Positions 34,621 to 43,291 of a stretch of 64,000 bases of DNA are shown here, piece after piece. How positions within the stretch are numbered: position 1 is the stretch's first letter; each line of letters starts with the position of its first letter. A program made the position numbers and the translations under genes. Where the stretch lies: the NCBI RefSeq assembly GCF_014529705.1, contig NZ_JAANIH010000030.1, positions 1 to 64,000 on the forward strand, given 5' to 3'. The notes under the pieces are model-generated. The model was not told where the DNA came from, did no database searches, and saw only the letters and a list, made by a program, of their open reading frames with translations. The DNA is from Bradyrhizobium campsiandrae. Its GTDB lineage: Bacteria > Pseudomonadota > Alphaproteobacteria > Rhizobiales > Xanthobacteraceae.

Positions 34621-36521
34621 TAGACCTCCCGGATTACCAGCGTGCGCTCCACCAGCCCGACCTCGCCGCTCTCGTACGTCACCGCAGCTTTGACATGGAT
34701 TTCTTTCGATCCATCATAAAGCGCGGCAATAACCGATGCGTATCGCTCTTCGACAACAGCGCGGCGGAGCTTGCGGGTGCGTGTTATCTCTCCATCGTCC
34801 GGGTCGAATTCTTTGTGAAGGCTGACGAACCGATGCAGCTTCAGTGATTCGGGAAGTGCTTTGTTGACTCGATGAAACGCGTCGCGGAGCAGACCAGCCA
34901 TTTCGGCCCGTTGCGACAGGTCCGCGTACGAGACATAGGGCACAGCGTTGGTCTCAGCCCAATGCCCGGCGGCCTCCAGGTCGATGCAAACGATGGCTGT
35001 CAATTCGTCCCGACCGGCTCCGAAAACGGCTGCGTCCTTTATGTATGGGCTGAACTTCAGCCGGTTCTCTATGTAGTTGGGGACGTAACGCTCCCCTCTC
35101 TTGGTATGGACGACCTCTGACACACGCCCCAGCACGACAAGGTGGCCATCGTCTTCCAGATACCCGGCATCGCCTGTATGCAGCCAACCGTCTTTGAGCG
35201 CTTCCTCGGTTGCCATGGGATTGTTGAAGTACCCGCGAAACACGCTTTCTGCCTTCAGCAGTATTTCACCCGTGCCTGTCACCTTGACCTGAACCCCAGG
35301 AAGCGCTCTGCCTACGGTATGTAGCTTGACTTCATCGGCCGCCTGGATGGCGTTGAAGGCCGCATTCTCGGTCTGGCCATAGAGCTGCCGCAGCTTGATC
35401 CCCAGCGCACGGTAGAAGACAAACGTATCCTCCCCAATGGCCTCGCCGCCCGTGAACGCGCTCTTTAGTCGGCTGAGACCATACAGGTCTTTTACCGGTC
35501 CGAAGATAATGCGTTCGCCCAGCAACCGGCCCAGCCATTCCAGATGGCTACCCGTTTGCCCGTCGAGCTTTCGCCTTTCCCAGGCAATCGCTCTGTCCGT
35601 GAAAAAATGGTAGAGCCATTTCTTCAACGGAGTGGAGTTTTCGATTCCGACCTGAATGGAGGTCAGCAAGTTGTCCCAGCTGCGCGGCGCGGCGAGATAA
35701 AGGCTTGGCGCTATCTCGCGCATGTCGCGCAAGACGGTTTCCTGCCTTTCCGGTACATTGACCGTGAAGCGAAAAGCGATTGCGGCAGCAACGGTCAGGG
35801 CAAAATCTCCGACCCATGCCATCGGCAAGTAAGCGAGAACCTCTTCACCATAATTGAATGCCCCGCCAGAATATGCATTGCGAACTGCGGCGATGACATT
35901 TCTGTGGCTGAGCACGATCCCCTTGGGCTTACCGGTCGTGCCTGACGAATGCAGGAATATCGCCGGATCGTCCGGCGTCACGCGATTGACGATGCGCTCG
36001 CGCAGTTGTGGATCTGCCTTAAGGTTCGTCTCGCCTTTATCGTGAAGTTCCTCCCACGACAGGAGCCCCGGCGCGTCATAGGTGTTAAGACCCCTCTTGT
36101 CCTCGTAGACGATATATTCGATCGCACTGCCGGCCTCCCGCAGCTCTAGAAATTTGTCGACCTGCTCCTGGTCTTCGGCGAGCGCCGCCACAAGTTTCAC
36201 TTCACCGACGAAATGGCGCAATTCGTCCAGTGTCGTCCCCGGGTAAGCTGGCATCGCGTACGCTCCCAGCATTGACGATGCAGTCATGCCTGCGTAAAGA
36301 CGAGCGCGGTTATCGCCAAGGACCATGACCGCGTCGCCCGGCCGGACACCGAGGCAATCAAGGCCAGCAGCGCAAACCAGCACTTCATTGAAATATTCCG
36401 ACCACGTCATCTCCTTCCAAATGCCGCGATGCTTTTCCCGCATCGCGATTTTGTTGCCGTGCTGAGCGGCGTTGTGAGCTAGAAGCCGCGGCAAGGTATC
36501 GTCTGCGGCACATATTTGCAT
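34620..36521 (-). CDS. Long-chain-type acyl-CoA synthetase (AMP-forming), embedded in the ABC operon
   Basis: The protein has 633 residues from the ATG at 36521 (MQICAADDTLPRLLAHNAAQ). An earlier in-frame start at 36554 would overlap LivG by 20 bp and adds no conserved sequence. The ATP loop LHSSGTTGKPKGIVL is near residue 200, LYGQTENAAF near 380, and the hinge GWLHTGDAGYLEDDGHLVVL near 450. It is a paralogue of the ligase at 8520-10484 and occupies the same place between LivG and LivH. It would turn the imported acid into its CoA ester. Confidence 0.9.
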   Translation of the reverse strand: MQICAADDTLPRLLAHNAAQHGNKIAMREKHRGIWKEMTWSEYFNEVLVCAAGLDCLGVRPGDAVMVLGDNRARLYAGMTASSMLGAYAMPAYPGTTLDELRHFVGEVKLVAALAEDQEQVDKFLELREAGSAIEYIVYEDKRGLNTYDAPGLLSWEELHDKGETNLKADPQLRERIVNRVTPDDPAIFLHSSGTTGKPKGIVLSHRNVIAAVRNAYSGGAFNYGEEVLAYLPMAWVGDFALTVAAAIAFRFTVNVPERQETVLRDMREIAPSLYLAAPRSWDNLLTSIQVGIENSTPLKKWLYHFFTDRAIAWERRKLDGQTGSHLEWLGRLLGERIIFGPVKDLYGLSRLKSAFTGGEAIGEDTFVFYRALGIKLRQLYGQTENAAFNAIQAADEVKLHTVGRALPGVQVKVTGTGEILLKAESVFRGYFNNPMATEEALKDGWLHTGDAGYLEDDGHLVVLGRVSEVVHTKRGERYVPNYIENRLKFSPYIKDAAVFGAGRDELTAIVCIDLEAAGHWAETNAVPYVSYADLSQRAEMAGLLRDAFHRVNKALPESLKLHRFVSLHKEFDPDDGEITRTRKLRRAVVEERYASVIAALYDGSKEIHVKAAVTYESGEVGLVERTLVIREV

Positions 36522-36534
36522 GCTCACGGCTTTT

Positions 36535-37344
36535 TCATGCCGCATGACCGACACCGATATAGGCTTCGATGACCCGCGGATCCTTCACAACTTCCCTTGG
36601 CTTGCCCGTTGCAATCATTTCTCCGTAGTTTAATGCCAGCACGCGATCACAGATGCCGGTAATCACATCCATGCTGTGTTCGATCAACAAAACGCTCACA
36701 CCGCGCTCCGCGCGCGCATCGAGAATGAACCTTGCCATATACTCCTTCTCCTCCTGGTTCATTCCGGCCATCGGCTCATCGAGGATAAGGAGGTGCGGCT
36801 CCGCCACCAACGCGCGTGCAAGCTCGACTCGCTTCTTCATTCCGATCGGAATGCCGTCGACGAGTTCGTGACGAACGCTTTCGAGTTGCAAGAACTCGAT
36901 CACTTCCTCCACGATTTCACGGTTTCGCATCTCATCCGGACGCGCCAACCACCAGTACAGCGCCGTACGAATGACACCAGGACGCATGTGAATGTGTCGT
37001 CCAAGCAGAATATTGTCGAGCACACTCATACCATTGAAAAGGGCCAGATTCTGAAACGTGCGGGCAACGCCTAAACCCGCCACCTTGTGAGGTGCCGTGC
37101 CTGTAATGTCCTTGCCGTCGAGTTTGATCGTGCCTTTGTTAGGCGGATAGAAGCCGGTAATGGCGTTTGTCAGTGTGGTTTTGCCGCTACCATTCGGCCC
37201 GACGAGACCGAAGATTTCACCGCGGTAAATACTCAGATCGACACCGGTCACGGCAACAAGACCGCCGAAGCGTCGTTCAATGCCGGTGCATTGCAGCACC
37301 GGTCCCGCTTGGTGAAACTCTTTCGGCACGCAATCTTCCATCAT
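36535..37344 (-). CDS. Branched-chain-type ABC transporter ATP-binding protein (LivG-like)
   Basis: The 269-residue ATPase has Walker A GPNGSGKTTLTN near residue 51 and Walker B LLILDEPMAGMNQEEKE near 190; the signature position reads IPIGMKKRVELARAL, a deviation similar to the first LivG. The LivG insertion (GVARTFQNLALFNGMSVLDN, RHIHMRP) is present. It is the first gene of the leftward operon that ends at the IS630 element. Upstream lies a truncated SDR gene 37 bp away on the same strand, so its original promoter may lie beyond the junction at about 37843. Confidence 0.88.
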   Translation of the reverse strand: MMEDCVPKEFHQAGPVLQCTGIERRFGGLVAVTGVDLSIYRGEIFGLVGPNGSGKTTLTNAITGFYPPNKGTIKLDGKDITGTAPHKVAGLGVARTFQNLALFNGMSVLDNILLGRHIHMRPGVIRTALYWWLARPDEMRNREIVEEVIEFLQLESVRHELVDGIPIGMKKRVELARALVAEPHLLILDEPMAGMNQEEKEYMARFILDARAERGVSVLLIEHSMDVITGICDRVLALNYGEMIATGKPREVVKDPRVIEAYIGVGHAA

Positions 37345-37381
37345 ACCAGTTCGATTCGCATTCGCGGCCCGTTGAACCTGG

Positions 37382-37844
37382 TTAGCCTATTTTGAAATAG
37401 TCTGGACGCCCCGTCGGCCACGGATCACCCCACAGCTGCTGACCGCCATCGACTGTCAAGACTTCTCCAGTGATGAACTTGCCTGACGGCGCAGCCAGGT
37501 AAACCACGGCCTCGGCAATATCCCACTCGTCTCCCGATCGGCGCATGGGATTTGATTCCTCAAAGGTGGCCGCGCCTTCCGGCGAATAGTTGCTGAATCC
37601 GTTGCTTTCGCAGCATCCAGGCGCGACGCAGTTAACCCTGATGTTGTGCGGCGCCCATTCCACGGCCACCGATTTGGATAGATAGATCACACCGGCGCGC
37701 GCCGCGCAGGAATGCGCGATGCCTGGCAGGCCGCGCCAGATGTCCGCGACGATGCTTACAATGTTTCCAGACTCTCCTGCCGCGACCCATCTCTTCGCCG
37801 CAGCTTGCATCATCCACCATGTCCCATTGAGGTTGTTGACGAAA
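37382..37844 (-). pseudogene. 5'-truncated short-chain dehydrogenase/reductase gene
   Basis: About 154 codons of an SDR C-terminal half are readable: NNLNGTWWMMQAAAKRWV, then IVSIVADIWRGLPGIAHSCA, then YLSKSVAVEWAPHNIRVNCV and GEVLTVDGGQQLWG. The N-terminal NAD(P)-binding half is absent. The homology stops abruptly near 37843, where a LivH fragment begins on the other strand. An internal ATG at 37813 exists, but a product without the cofactor site cannot be a working SDR. The Tyr-x-x-x-Lys position reads CAARAGVIYLSK, so the catalytic Tyr also appears lost. Confidence 0.8.
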
Positions 37845-37940
37845 TATTTTTATCCCGAGGCCTCCAACACCGTCGTCTTCGTCTTGATGGTGCTGGTGCT
37901 GCTGGTAAAGCCATCCGGACTGACGGGACGGACGACCTGA
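37842..37940 (+). pseudogene. 3' fragment of a LivH-like permease gene
   Basis: Thirty-two codons reading KYFYPEASNTVVFVLMVLVL then LVKPSGLTGRTT, ending in TGA at 37940, are the typical C-terminus of a LivH permease. They lie one base before the ATG of a complete LivM gene, the normal operon order. Everything upstream was lost at the junction with the SDR fragment. Confidence 0.8.
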
Positions 37941-37941
37941 C

Positions 37942-38910
37942 ATGACAGTCATGACCGACGACACCATTCCGGCCCCGCGTCGCGCCATCAGCGACGAGAT
38001 GATCGCGTTCGTTATCATAACGGCGCTGTTGCTGATCGTGCCCCTGACTGGCCTCTACCCGTTCTTCGTCATGCAGGCGCTGTGCTTCGCCTTGCTGGCG
38101 TGTGCGTTCAACCTGCTGATCGGCTACGGCGGGCTGTTGTCGTTCGGCCACGCGATGTTCTTAGGGACTGCAGGATACTTCACCGCGCATGCGCTGAAGG
38201 TCTGGGGGCTTTCGCCGGAGCTCGGCATTTTCATGGGCACTGCCGGCGCCGCGATACTCGGCGTCATCACCGGTCTGGTCGCTATTCGCCGCCAGGGCAT
38301 CTATTTCGCGATGATCACGCTGGCGCTGTCGCAGCTGTTGTATTTCATCTATCTGCAGACGCCGTTCACCCATGGCGAAGACGGCATCCAGGGCATCCCG
38401 CAGGGCTACTTGTTCGGAATCTTCAACCTCGCCAAGCCAACCACACTTTATTACGTCATCCTGGCGGGCTTTCTGTGCGGCTTCCTCATCATCTACCGCG
38501 CCATCAATTCGCCGTTCGGCGAGGTGCTGAAAGCGATCCGGGAGAACGAGCCGCGGGCGATCTCGCTCGGCTACAAGACCGACCAGTACAAGCTCCTGGC
38601 CTATATCCTGTCGGGCACGCTGGCGGGATTTGCCGGTTCGCTGAAGGTGTTCGTTGCCCAGAATGCCTCTCTCACCGATGTGCACTGGAGCATGTCGGGC
38701 GAAATCGTGCTGATGACGCTGGTCGGCGGGCTGGGCACCGTGTTCGGCCCGGTGGTCGGGGCGTTCGTGATCATCGCCATGCAGCAATATCTCGCCGGCT
38801 TCGGGCAATGGGTGACCGTGATCCAGGGCGCGATCTTCTTGATCTGCGTGCTGACCTTTCGCCGCGGCGTGATCGGGGAAATCGCGCATTTCTTCCGGCG
38901 ATCGCTATAG
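37942..38910 (+). CDS. ABC transporter permease (LivM-like), orphan
   Basis: The 322-residue polytopic protein starts MTVMTDDTIPAPRRAISDEM (a second ATG lies at 37951). It has the LivM segment IGYGGLLSFGHAMFLGTAGY near residue 55 and LVGGLGTVFGPVVGAFVIIA near 255. It appears complete, but the LivH partner is reduced to a tail and no LivG/LivF or binding-protein gene follows downstream. It is probably a non-functional leftover of a third Liv operon, or serves with subunits from elsewhere. The 276 bp after it (to 39186) show nothing recognisable. Confidence 0.88.
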   Translation: MTVMTDDTIPAPRRAISDEMIAFVIITALLLIVPLTGLYPFFVMQALCFALLACAFNLLIGYGGLLSFGHAMFLGTAGYFTAHALKVWGLSPELGIFMGTAGAAILGVITGLVAIRRQGIYFAMITLALSQLLYFIYLQTPFTHGEDGIQGIPQGYLFGIFNLAKPTTLYYVILAGFLCGFLIIYRAINSPFGEVLKAIRENEPRAISLGYKTDQYKLLAYILSGTLAGFAGSLKVFVAQNASLTDVHWSMSGEIVLMTLVGGLGTVFGPVVGAFVIIAMQQYLAGFGQWVTVIQGAIFLICVLTFRRGVIGEIAHFFRRSL

Positions 38911-39186
38911 CTAAAAGGGGCGGACTCAATCGGCCGACCAAATTGAGAATTGGCAGAGCGGGAGCGATAACGGAGAGGCTTAAGGCCCACGGCTCACATG
39001 ATCCGCACCAATGACCGCAACCGACCAACACGCCGAAACGTCGAAATAGTACTTGCTATCAGGACGCATCCGCCGGGTGCACAGGTGTGAGCTCTGCAAT
39101 CGTCTTTTCTTCTCTGCGGGGCTGGCTACCTAGTTGTGCAGAGGTTTGCAGAGGCTGCCAGAACTCCTATCTTGGGAACGAGGCAG

Positions 39187-39726
39187 ATGAGGGACGATAT
39201 GGCCAAGGACAAGGAATTGGAACGCGGCCTGAAGGCCATGGCAGACGAGTTTCGGCTTCCGTTTGGCGGACGGATGGAATTGTCGAAATTGGTTGCAGCC
39301 CATCTCGACTGGTTTGAGGCCGCCGACCGTCGTGGGTTGAAGTGGCCGGATATGATTAGAGCCTTGGCCGCCGCCGGCATCAACGGCAGAAACGGAATGC
39401 CCTTGAGCGTGGGCACGCTTTCCTCGACGGTTTGGCGCAAGCGCGCAGAGGCCGAGGTGGCGAAGGCCAGCGCCGGCCCGCGGCTTGTTTCACCGGCAGC
39501 CTCCAGCGCGCTTATGGAGCCTGCGAGGACGGCGAGTCCCATTGCGGCGACGTTGCCCCAGCGCAGTAAGCGCGCGGACGCTCCGTCGGTCAAGGAAAGC
39601 GCTCAGGTCAAGCGAAAGAAGACAGCGGCTTCGAATGAAGAGGTGAGCAGAAGCCGTGCTCCGAGCAGGAACGATGTGCTCGCTTACATGGACAGGGCCC
39701 GCACAATCCGCCGTCGATCGGATTGA
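39187..39726 (+). CDS. Hypothetical protein, possible DNA-binding accessory of a mobile element
   Basis: The product has 179 residues from the ATG at 39187 (MRDDMAKDKELERGLKAMAD); the frame extends upstream to 39136 without support. The middle segment GLKWPDMIRALAAAGINGRN then GTLSSTVWRKRAEAE looks like a small helical DNA-binding module of the kind encoded near transfer genes. The rest is rich in Lys, Arg, Ala and Ser and probably disordered. I do not recognise the family with certainty. It lies at the start of the mobile-element part of the window. Confidence 0.6.
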   Translation: MRDDMAKDKELERGLKAMADEFRLPFGGRMELSKLVAAHLDWFEAADRRGLKWPDMIRALAAAGINGRNGMPLSVGTLSSTVWRKRAEAEVAKASAGPRLVSPAASSALMEPARTASPIAATLPQRSKRADAPSVKESAQVKRKKTAASNEEVSRSRAPSRNDVLAYMDRARTIRRRSD

Positions 39727-39919
39727 TCGGGCTGCCGGCGCAAAAGCCGCGCAATTCAATCGTACCCGGATCCGCGAGCCAGGTGGCCGAGCGAGGTAAG
39801 GCGCCTGTATAGCCCGACCGGTGCGCCGCGGAAATCGTGCCGTTTGACGGAGGCATCTTGACCTCGACCGCAGCCTTGTAATCAACTGGCACTACTTCTT
39901 GTTGTAGGGTGGTCGCGTC

Positions 39920-40126
39920 ATGGAGCATGAGTTCTACCGCGGGCTGGCGCAGCGGGTGCGCGACGTCGCCGAGCGCGTCGATCCATTCACCAAGCTGCGG
40001 TTGTTAAGACTCGCGGAGCGATACGCCGTCAAAGGCATCCGGCCGGAGCCTGCCCCGACGACCGAGAGGCCGCCGCCGATCCCCCGCCCTCATCTTCACG
40101 TGGTGTTGGCTCCCGAAGAGGGCTGA
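39920..40126 (+). CDS. Small hypothetical protein
   Basis: The 68-residue product starts MEHEFYRGLAQRVRDVAERV and continues DPFTKLRLLRLAERYAVKGI, a short amphipathic helical part followed by a proline-rich tail. Similar small proteins occur many times in Bradyrhizobium genomes as far as I recall, with unknown role. A weak GTAGGGTGG lies upstream. The 193 bp before it show nothing convincing. Confidence 0.6.
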   Translation: MEHEFYRGLAQRVRDVAERVDPFTKLRLLRLAERYAVKGIRPEPAPTTERPPPIPRPHLHVVLAPEEG

Positions 40127-40248
40127 TGTTGCGGGCCGGCCGCCTGTCGCAGTCGATCGTGACCCGCCCAGATGAGGCGATGGGTTTCCGGCGAAATGCC
40201 TGCCGCGGATCGCGGCGAATGGTCAGTCGATCCAGAGCAAGAACCAGC

Positions 40249-40638
40249 TCAGGAAACCTTTGCCCGCGCTTTTTCGCGAGCGGCCTGCCGGCGCTGAAGG
40301 CGGTCGCGCCTACCTGGGAGCGCCACGACCGGGAGCGGCTGCGGGGATGTGGCGTGATGGGGAATTGTCGCCGTCTCCGGAGCTGGATGACGGGCTTCCA
40401 TGACGTCCAACACCGCACGCCCCTTGTCGGTGATCCGCCACCCACCGTTCATGCGCTCAATCAATCCTTGCGAAAAGATGTCCAGATCCGGAACGCGCGC
40501 AGCCAAGCGCTTGGTCCGCTCGGCCCATTCGCGGCCGCTGGTTGCCAGAATGGCCATGTCACGCTTGAGGTCCGCCATCACCGCGAAGCCGGCGGGATAG
40601 CTCACCAGGATCTTCAGGACCGTGACCTGGAAATTCAC
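40249..40638 (-). CDS. Hypothetical winged-helix-like protein
   Basis: The product has 129 residues from a GTG at 40638, behind AGAGGCGGGGG. It begins MNFQVTVLKILVSYPAGFAV, then LKRDMAILATSGREWAERTK and ERMNGGWRITDKGRAVLDVM, which has the look of a small winged-helix domain. The tail is Arg/Ala-rich. The frame stays open further upstream but runs through the preceding gene, so the GTG is preferred. It follows a small gene (40655-40855) after 16 bp, a likely operon. Function unknown. Confidence 0.65.
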   Translation of the reverse strand: MNFQVTVLKILVSYPAGFAVMADLKRDMAILATSGREWAERTKRLAARVPDLDIFSQGLIERMNGGWRITDKGRAVLDVMEARHPAPETATIPHHATSPQPLPVVALPGRRDRLQRRQAAREKARAKVS

Positions 40639-40654
40639 CCCCCGCCTCTTGCGA

Positions 40655-40855
40655 CTACCGCCACATGGTTGGGGCGTCTGAGAGAGCTTCGCGGCCGATC
40701 TCTTTGAGCCGGTCCGGCGAGGTGTCCCCATTCGTGGCGGCTTCGAGAATCTTCGAGGCGACATGCGTGCGGGTGCCCATCTGGTGGCGGGAAACATCCC
40801 CACAGACCTCGTCGAGGACCGCGCGCAACAGCGCGGTGGTAGCGGCATCAAACAT
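40655..40855 (-). CDS. Small conserved hypothetical protein
   Basis: The 66-residue product starts MFDAATTALLRAVLDEVCGD and ends REALSDAPTMWR. It is helical and lacks a signal peptide. The pattern is one I associate with small Bradyrhizobium proteins of unknown function that occur in several copies per genome. It is the first gene of a two-gene leftward unit with 40249-40638; GGGGATCTCTC precedes the ATG. Confidence 0.65.
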   Translation of the reverse strand: MFDAATTALLRAVLDEVCGDVSRHQMGTRTHVASKILEAATNGDTSPDRLKEIGREALSDAPTMWR

Positions 40856-41525
40856 GAGAGATCCCCCAGCGGAAAATCTTACCTCAGGAAATCGCTTTTT
40901 CGGCGTCGTGCTTAAGAGCGTTAACTATTTTTGGAATTGTATTACCTCCGGCCACGCCTTGCAACGACCGCCGAGCTTGGACTTGACGTCGCCTCAACCA
41001 AGGCAAGCGGAGAGAAGCCTGACAAAATCGCCGAGAGCTGGTTCAGCGAAGGAGCGCGACGGAAGGGCCGTGCTTAAGCATGACCTGGAGCGCGCGGGCC
41101 GCGGCGCCTCAGAGGCGAACAGCCGCACACGGGTGCGTATGCAGCCGGAGCATCGGTCCTCGCGCTACAGCGCAATGGCCGCAGACCAACGGCCTGCGGC
41201 CCACCGGCGAGAAATATAAATCACGATGAAATACGCCAGCCCCGGTGCTGAGTGACGGTAAAGCACGTTTTCGAAGCCTTTTGGATTCCGTAAATCTACG
41301 GCAGTTCCGCCAGAGCAGGTGAGGCCGCGATCGCAGGGTCTTGCGGTCAAAGACGGCCGTTCAATCCCTTCTTAAGCAAACCAGCAATTTGCATAAAGTC
41401 GGCGCTCCTCACTTAGCGAAATCGAAGCCGGAAGCGACCATCGTGGAGCACTGATTGTTCGTATATTTGATTTGGCGATCACCGCCGCAAGAAACTTTGT
41501 CGACAAGATGCCCGAGAGCACTGTG
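40856..41525. other. Intergenic stretch with no recognised gene
   Basis: These 670 bp separate the leftward small-gene pair from the rightward diguanylate cyclase. No frame in it gives a recognisable product. It must hold the promoters of both units. I see no repeat or strong hairpin. Confidence 0.5.
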
Positions 41526-42743
41526 ATGCAGTCGGATTCGAGAATCTACAGCCTTCCGCGCTGGCGCGTGACGCGATGGCTCGCCGACTGCGGTGCGGAC
41601 GTGCCCGAGGACATTCGGATCGCGCTGATCGGCAATGTGTACGGAACGCTGCCGGTCTTCATCGGCGGCATCCTGAATACTCTTCTGGTGGCTGCAGTCA
41701 TTGCCGCGCGCTCGCCGACGCCGTTGTTCATCGCGTGGCTCGCTATCGAGATTGCGATCTGCCTGACGCGGCTCACCGTGTTGATCGTCGCTCGTCGCCG
41801 GGCGCTGAGGCATCACGCTATGCCGACCGACATCAACCTGGTGCTTTCGATCGCTTGGAGCGGCAGCGTCGGCTATGGGGCGCTGATTAGTCTGGCGACG
41901 GGCGACTGGGTAGCTGCAACGCTCGCCTGCATATCCGCCGGAGCGATGGTCGGCGGCATCTGCTTCCGCAACTTCAGTGCGCCGCGGCTCTGCGGGGCGA
42001 TGATCGTGCTGAGCTTGGGGCCGACGATCCCTGGGGCATTGATCGCCGGAGAGCCGCTCATGCTGGTCCTGTTCTTCCAGATACCCATGTATCTGGCGGC
42101 CATGACCATGGCCTGCTTCAAGTTGAACCATATGCTGATCGCGACGATGCGTGCGGAGCGCGAGAATGATCATCGCGCCCGACATGATGAGCTTACTGGG
42201 CTTGCCAATCGAGCGGGGCTTGTTGGCGCCCTTGAGGAGCGACTGTCACCGCGAAGCGGCCGCGGCGAGACGCTGGCGCTGCTCTATCTTGATCTCGACG
42301 ACTTCAAGGTGGTCAACGATACGCACGGCCACGCTGCGGGCGACCGACTGCTGCAGAGCGTGGCCGAGCGCCTGCGGGGTGTTCTGCGAGAAGGTGACCT
42401 GCCGGCGCGCTTGGGCGGTGACGAATTCGTCGTGCTCGGCGCGCGCTGCACTGAGGAACAGGCAACGGCGTTGGGACGGCACCTGGTTGAGGCGATCGGA
42501 GTTCCGCATGATCTCGACTGCGGCGCGCCGGCACGCGTCAGCGTGAGCGTCGGCATCGCGATGGCCCCCAAGCACGGGAACGGAGCGGCCGATCTACTGC
42601 GGGCTGCCGATGCCGCGCTCTATCAGGCCAAGTTCGCCGGCGGGTCACGTTGTGAGGTTGCATCCGAAGACGACCTGGCGCGGTTACGCCTGCTTCTCGC
42701 GCGAAGTGCCGCCGAGCCCGTTCGCCAAAGCGCCGCAGCGTGA
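41526..42743 (+). CDS. Membrane-bound diguanylate cyclase (GGDEF)
   Basis: The product has 405 residues from the ATG at 41526, which has GAGAG eight bases upstream; earlier in-frame starts at 41508 (ATG) and 41472 (TTG) are possible. The first 200 residues form five to six membrane segments (LPVFIGGILNTLLVAAVIAA, MLVLFFQIPMYLAAMTMACF). A GGDEF domain follows: DELTGLANRAGLV, LALLYLDLDDFKVVNDTHGH and LPARLGGDEFVVLG. An RxxD inhibitory site (REGD) lies five residues before GGDEF. It should make cyclic di-GMP from two GTP with product inhibition. No EAL domain is present. Confidence 0.92.
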   Translation: MQSDSRIYSLPRWRVTRWLADCGADVPEDIRIALIGNVYGTLPVFIGGILNTLLVAAVIAARSPTPLFIAWLAIEIAICLTRLTVLIVARRRALRHHAMPTDINLVLSIAWSGSVGYGALISLATGDWVAATLACISAGAMVGGICFRNFSAPRLCGAMIVLSLGPTIPGALIAGEPLMLVLFFQIPMYLAAMTMACFKLNHMLIATMRAERENDHRARHDELTGLANRAGLVGALEERLSPRSGRGETLALLYLDLDDFKVVNDTHGHAAGDRLLQSVAERLRGVLREGDLPARLGGDEFVVLGARCTEEQATALGRHLVEAIGVPHDLDCGAPARVSVSVGIAMAPKHGNGAADLLRAADAALYQAKFAGGSRCEVASEDDLARLRLLLARSAAEPVRQSAAA

Positions 42744-42860
42744 CCCGTTGTCGATCGGTCGACGCTCCTCCTCCCGTTGCAGTACGGTCTCCGAAGTTAG
42801 AAGCTCGTTAACCGCTCGGTCGCATGGTGACGCCTGTTCGCCGATGAAAGAGGTCTCTCC

Positions 42861-43028
42861 ATGGCCGAGGCTCCCGCTTGCTACTCCTGCAGCGCCAGCA
42901 GGCTACTGCGCGACGTGTCGCCCGTGACGCCGGGTTATGAAATCCGATCATTCGAGTGTACCAAGTGCCGGACAGTCCTACGGCTGGTCTTCAGATGTGA
43001 GCCAGGTTCGCCCGAGGCGGCGGATTGA
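42861..43028 (+). CDS. Very small zinc-ribbon protein
   Basis: The 55-residue frame starts MAEAPACYSCSASRLLRDVS behind AAAGAGGTCTCTCC. It contains CYSC near residue 7 and CTKC near residue 33, a CxxC...CxxC pair that would bind zinc. The tail is VLRLVFRCEPGSPEAAD. The paired motifs, the ribosome site and position between two cyclic di-GMP genes support a real gene. Role unknown; similar tiny proteins occur in rhizobia. Confidence 0.7.
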   Translation: MAEAPACYSCSASRLLRDVSPVTPGYEIRSFECTKCRTVLRLVFRCEPGSPEAAD

Positions 43029-43291
43029 TCGGGAGCAAGTCGAGAAGAATTAAATTTCCTCTTCGCGCCGTTGCAGGAGGTCTTCTGCAACAAGCCTCTC
43101 TCCGCCTGTGGGCATTCCTCCGCAACGTGTTGCCGAAAACAGCCAATCATCCTAGAGCTGCACTCGACGGCCTGAAATCTAACTAGTTTCTTTCATTAGC
43201 TTCTTTTGAATTGCGAGAATGCTGGGAAACGCGTTGCGTGCGCGTCTCTCGCGAGTGACCCACCCGGCATATCACAGGGAGGCGTTCGCAG

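Noticed and set aside
39608..39928. A 106-codon minus-strand frame rich in Cys and Ser
   Set aside because: Most of it lies opposite the gene at 39187-39726 and no family or ribosome site is evident.
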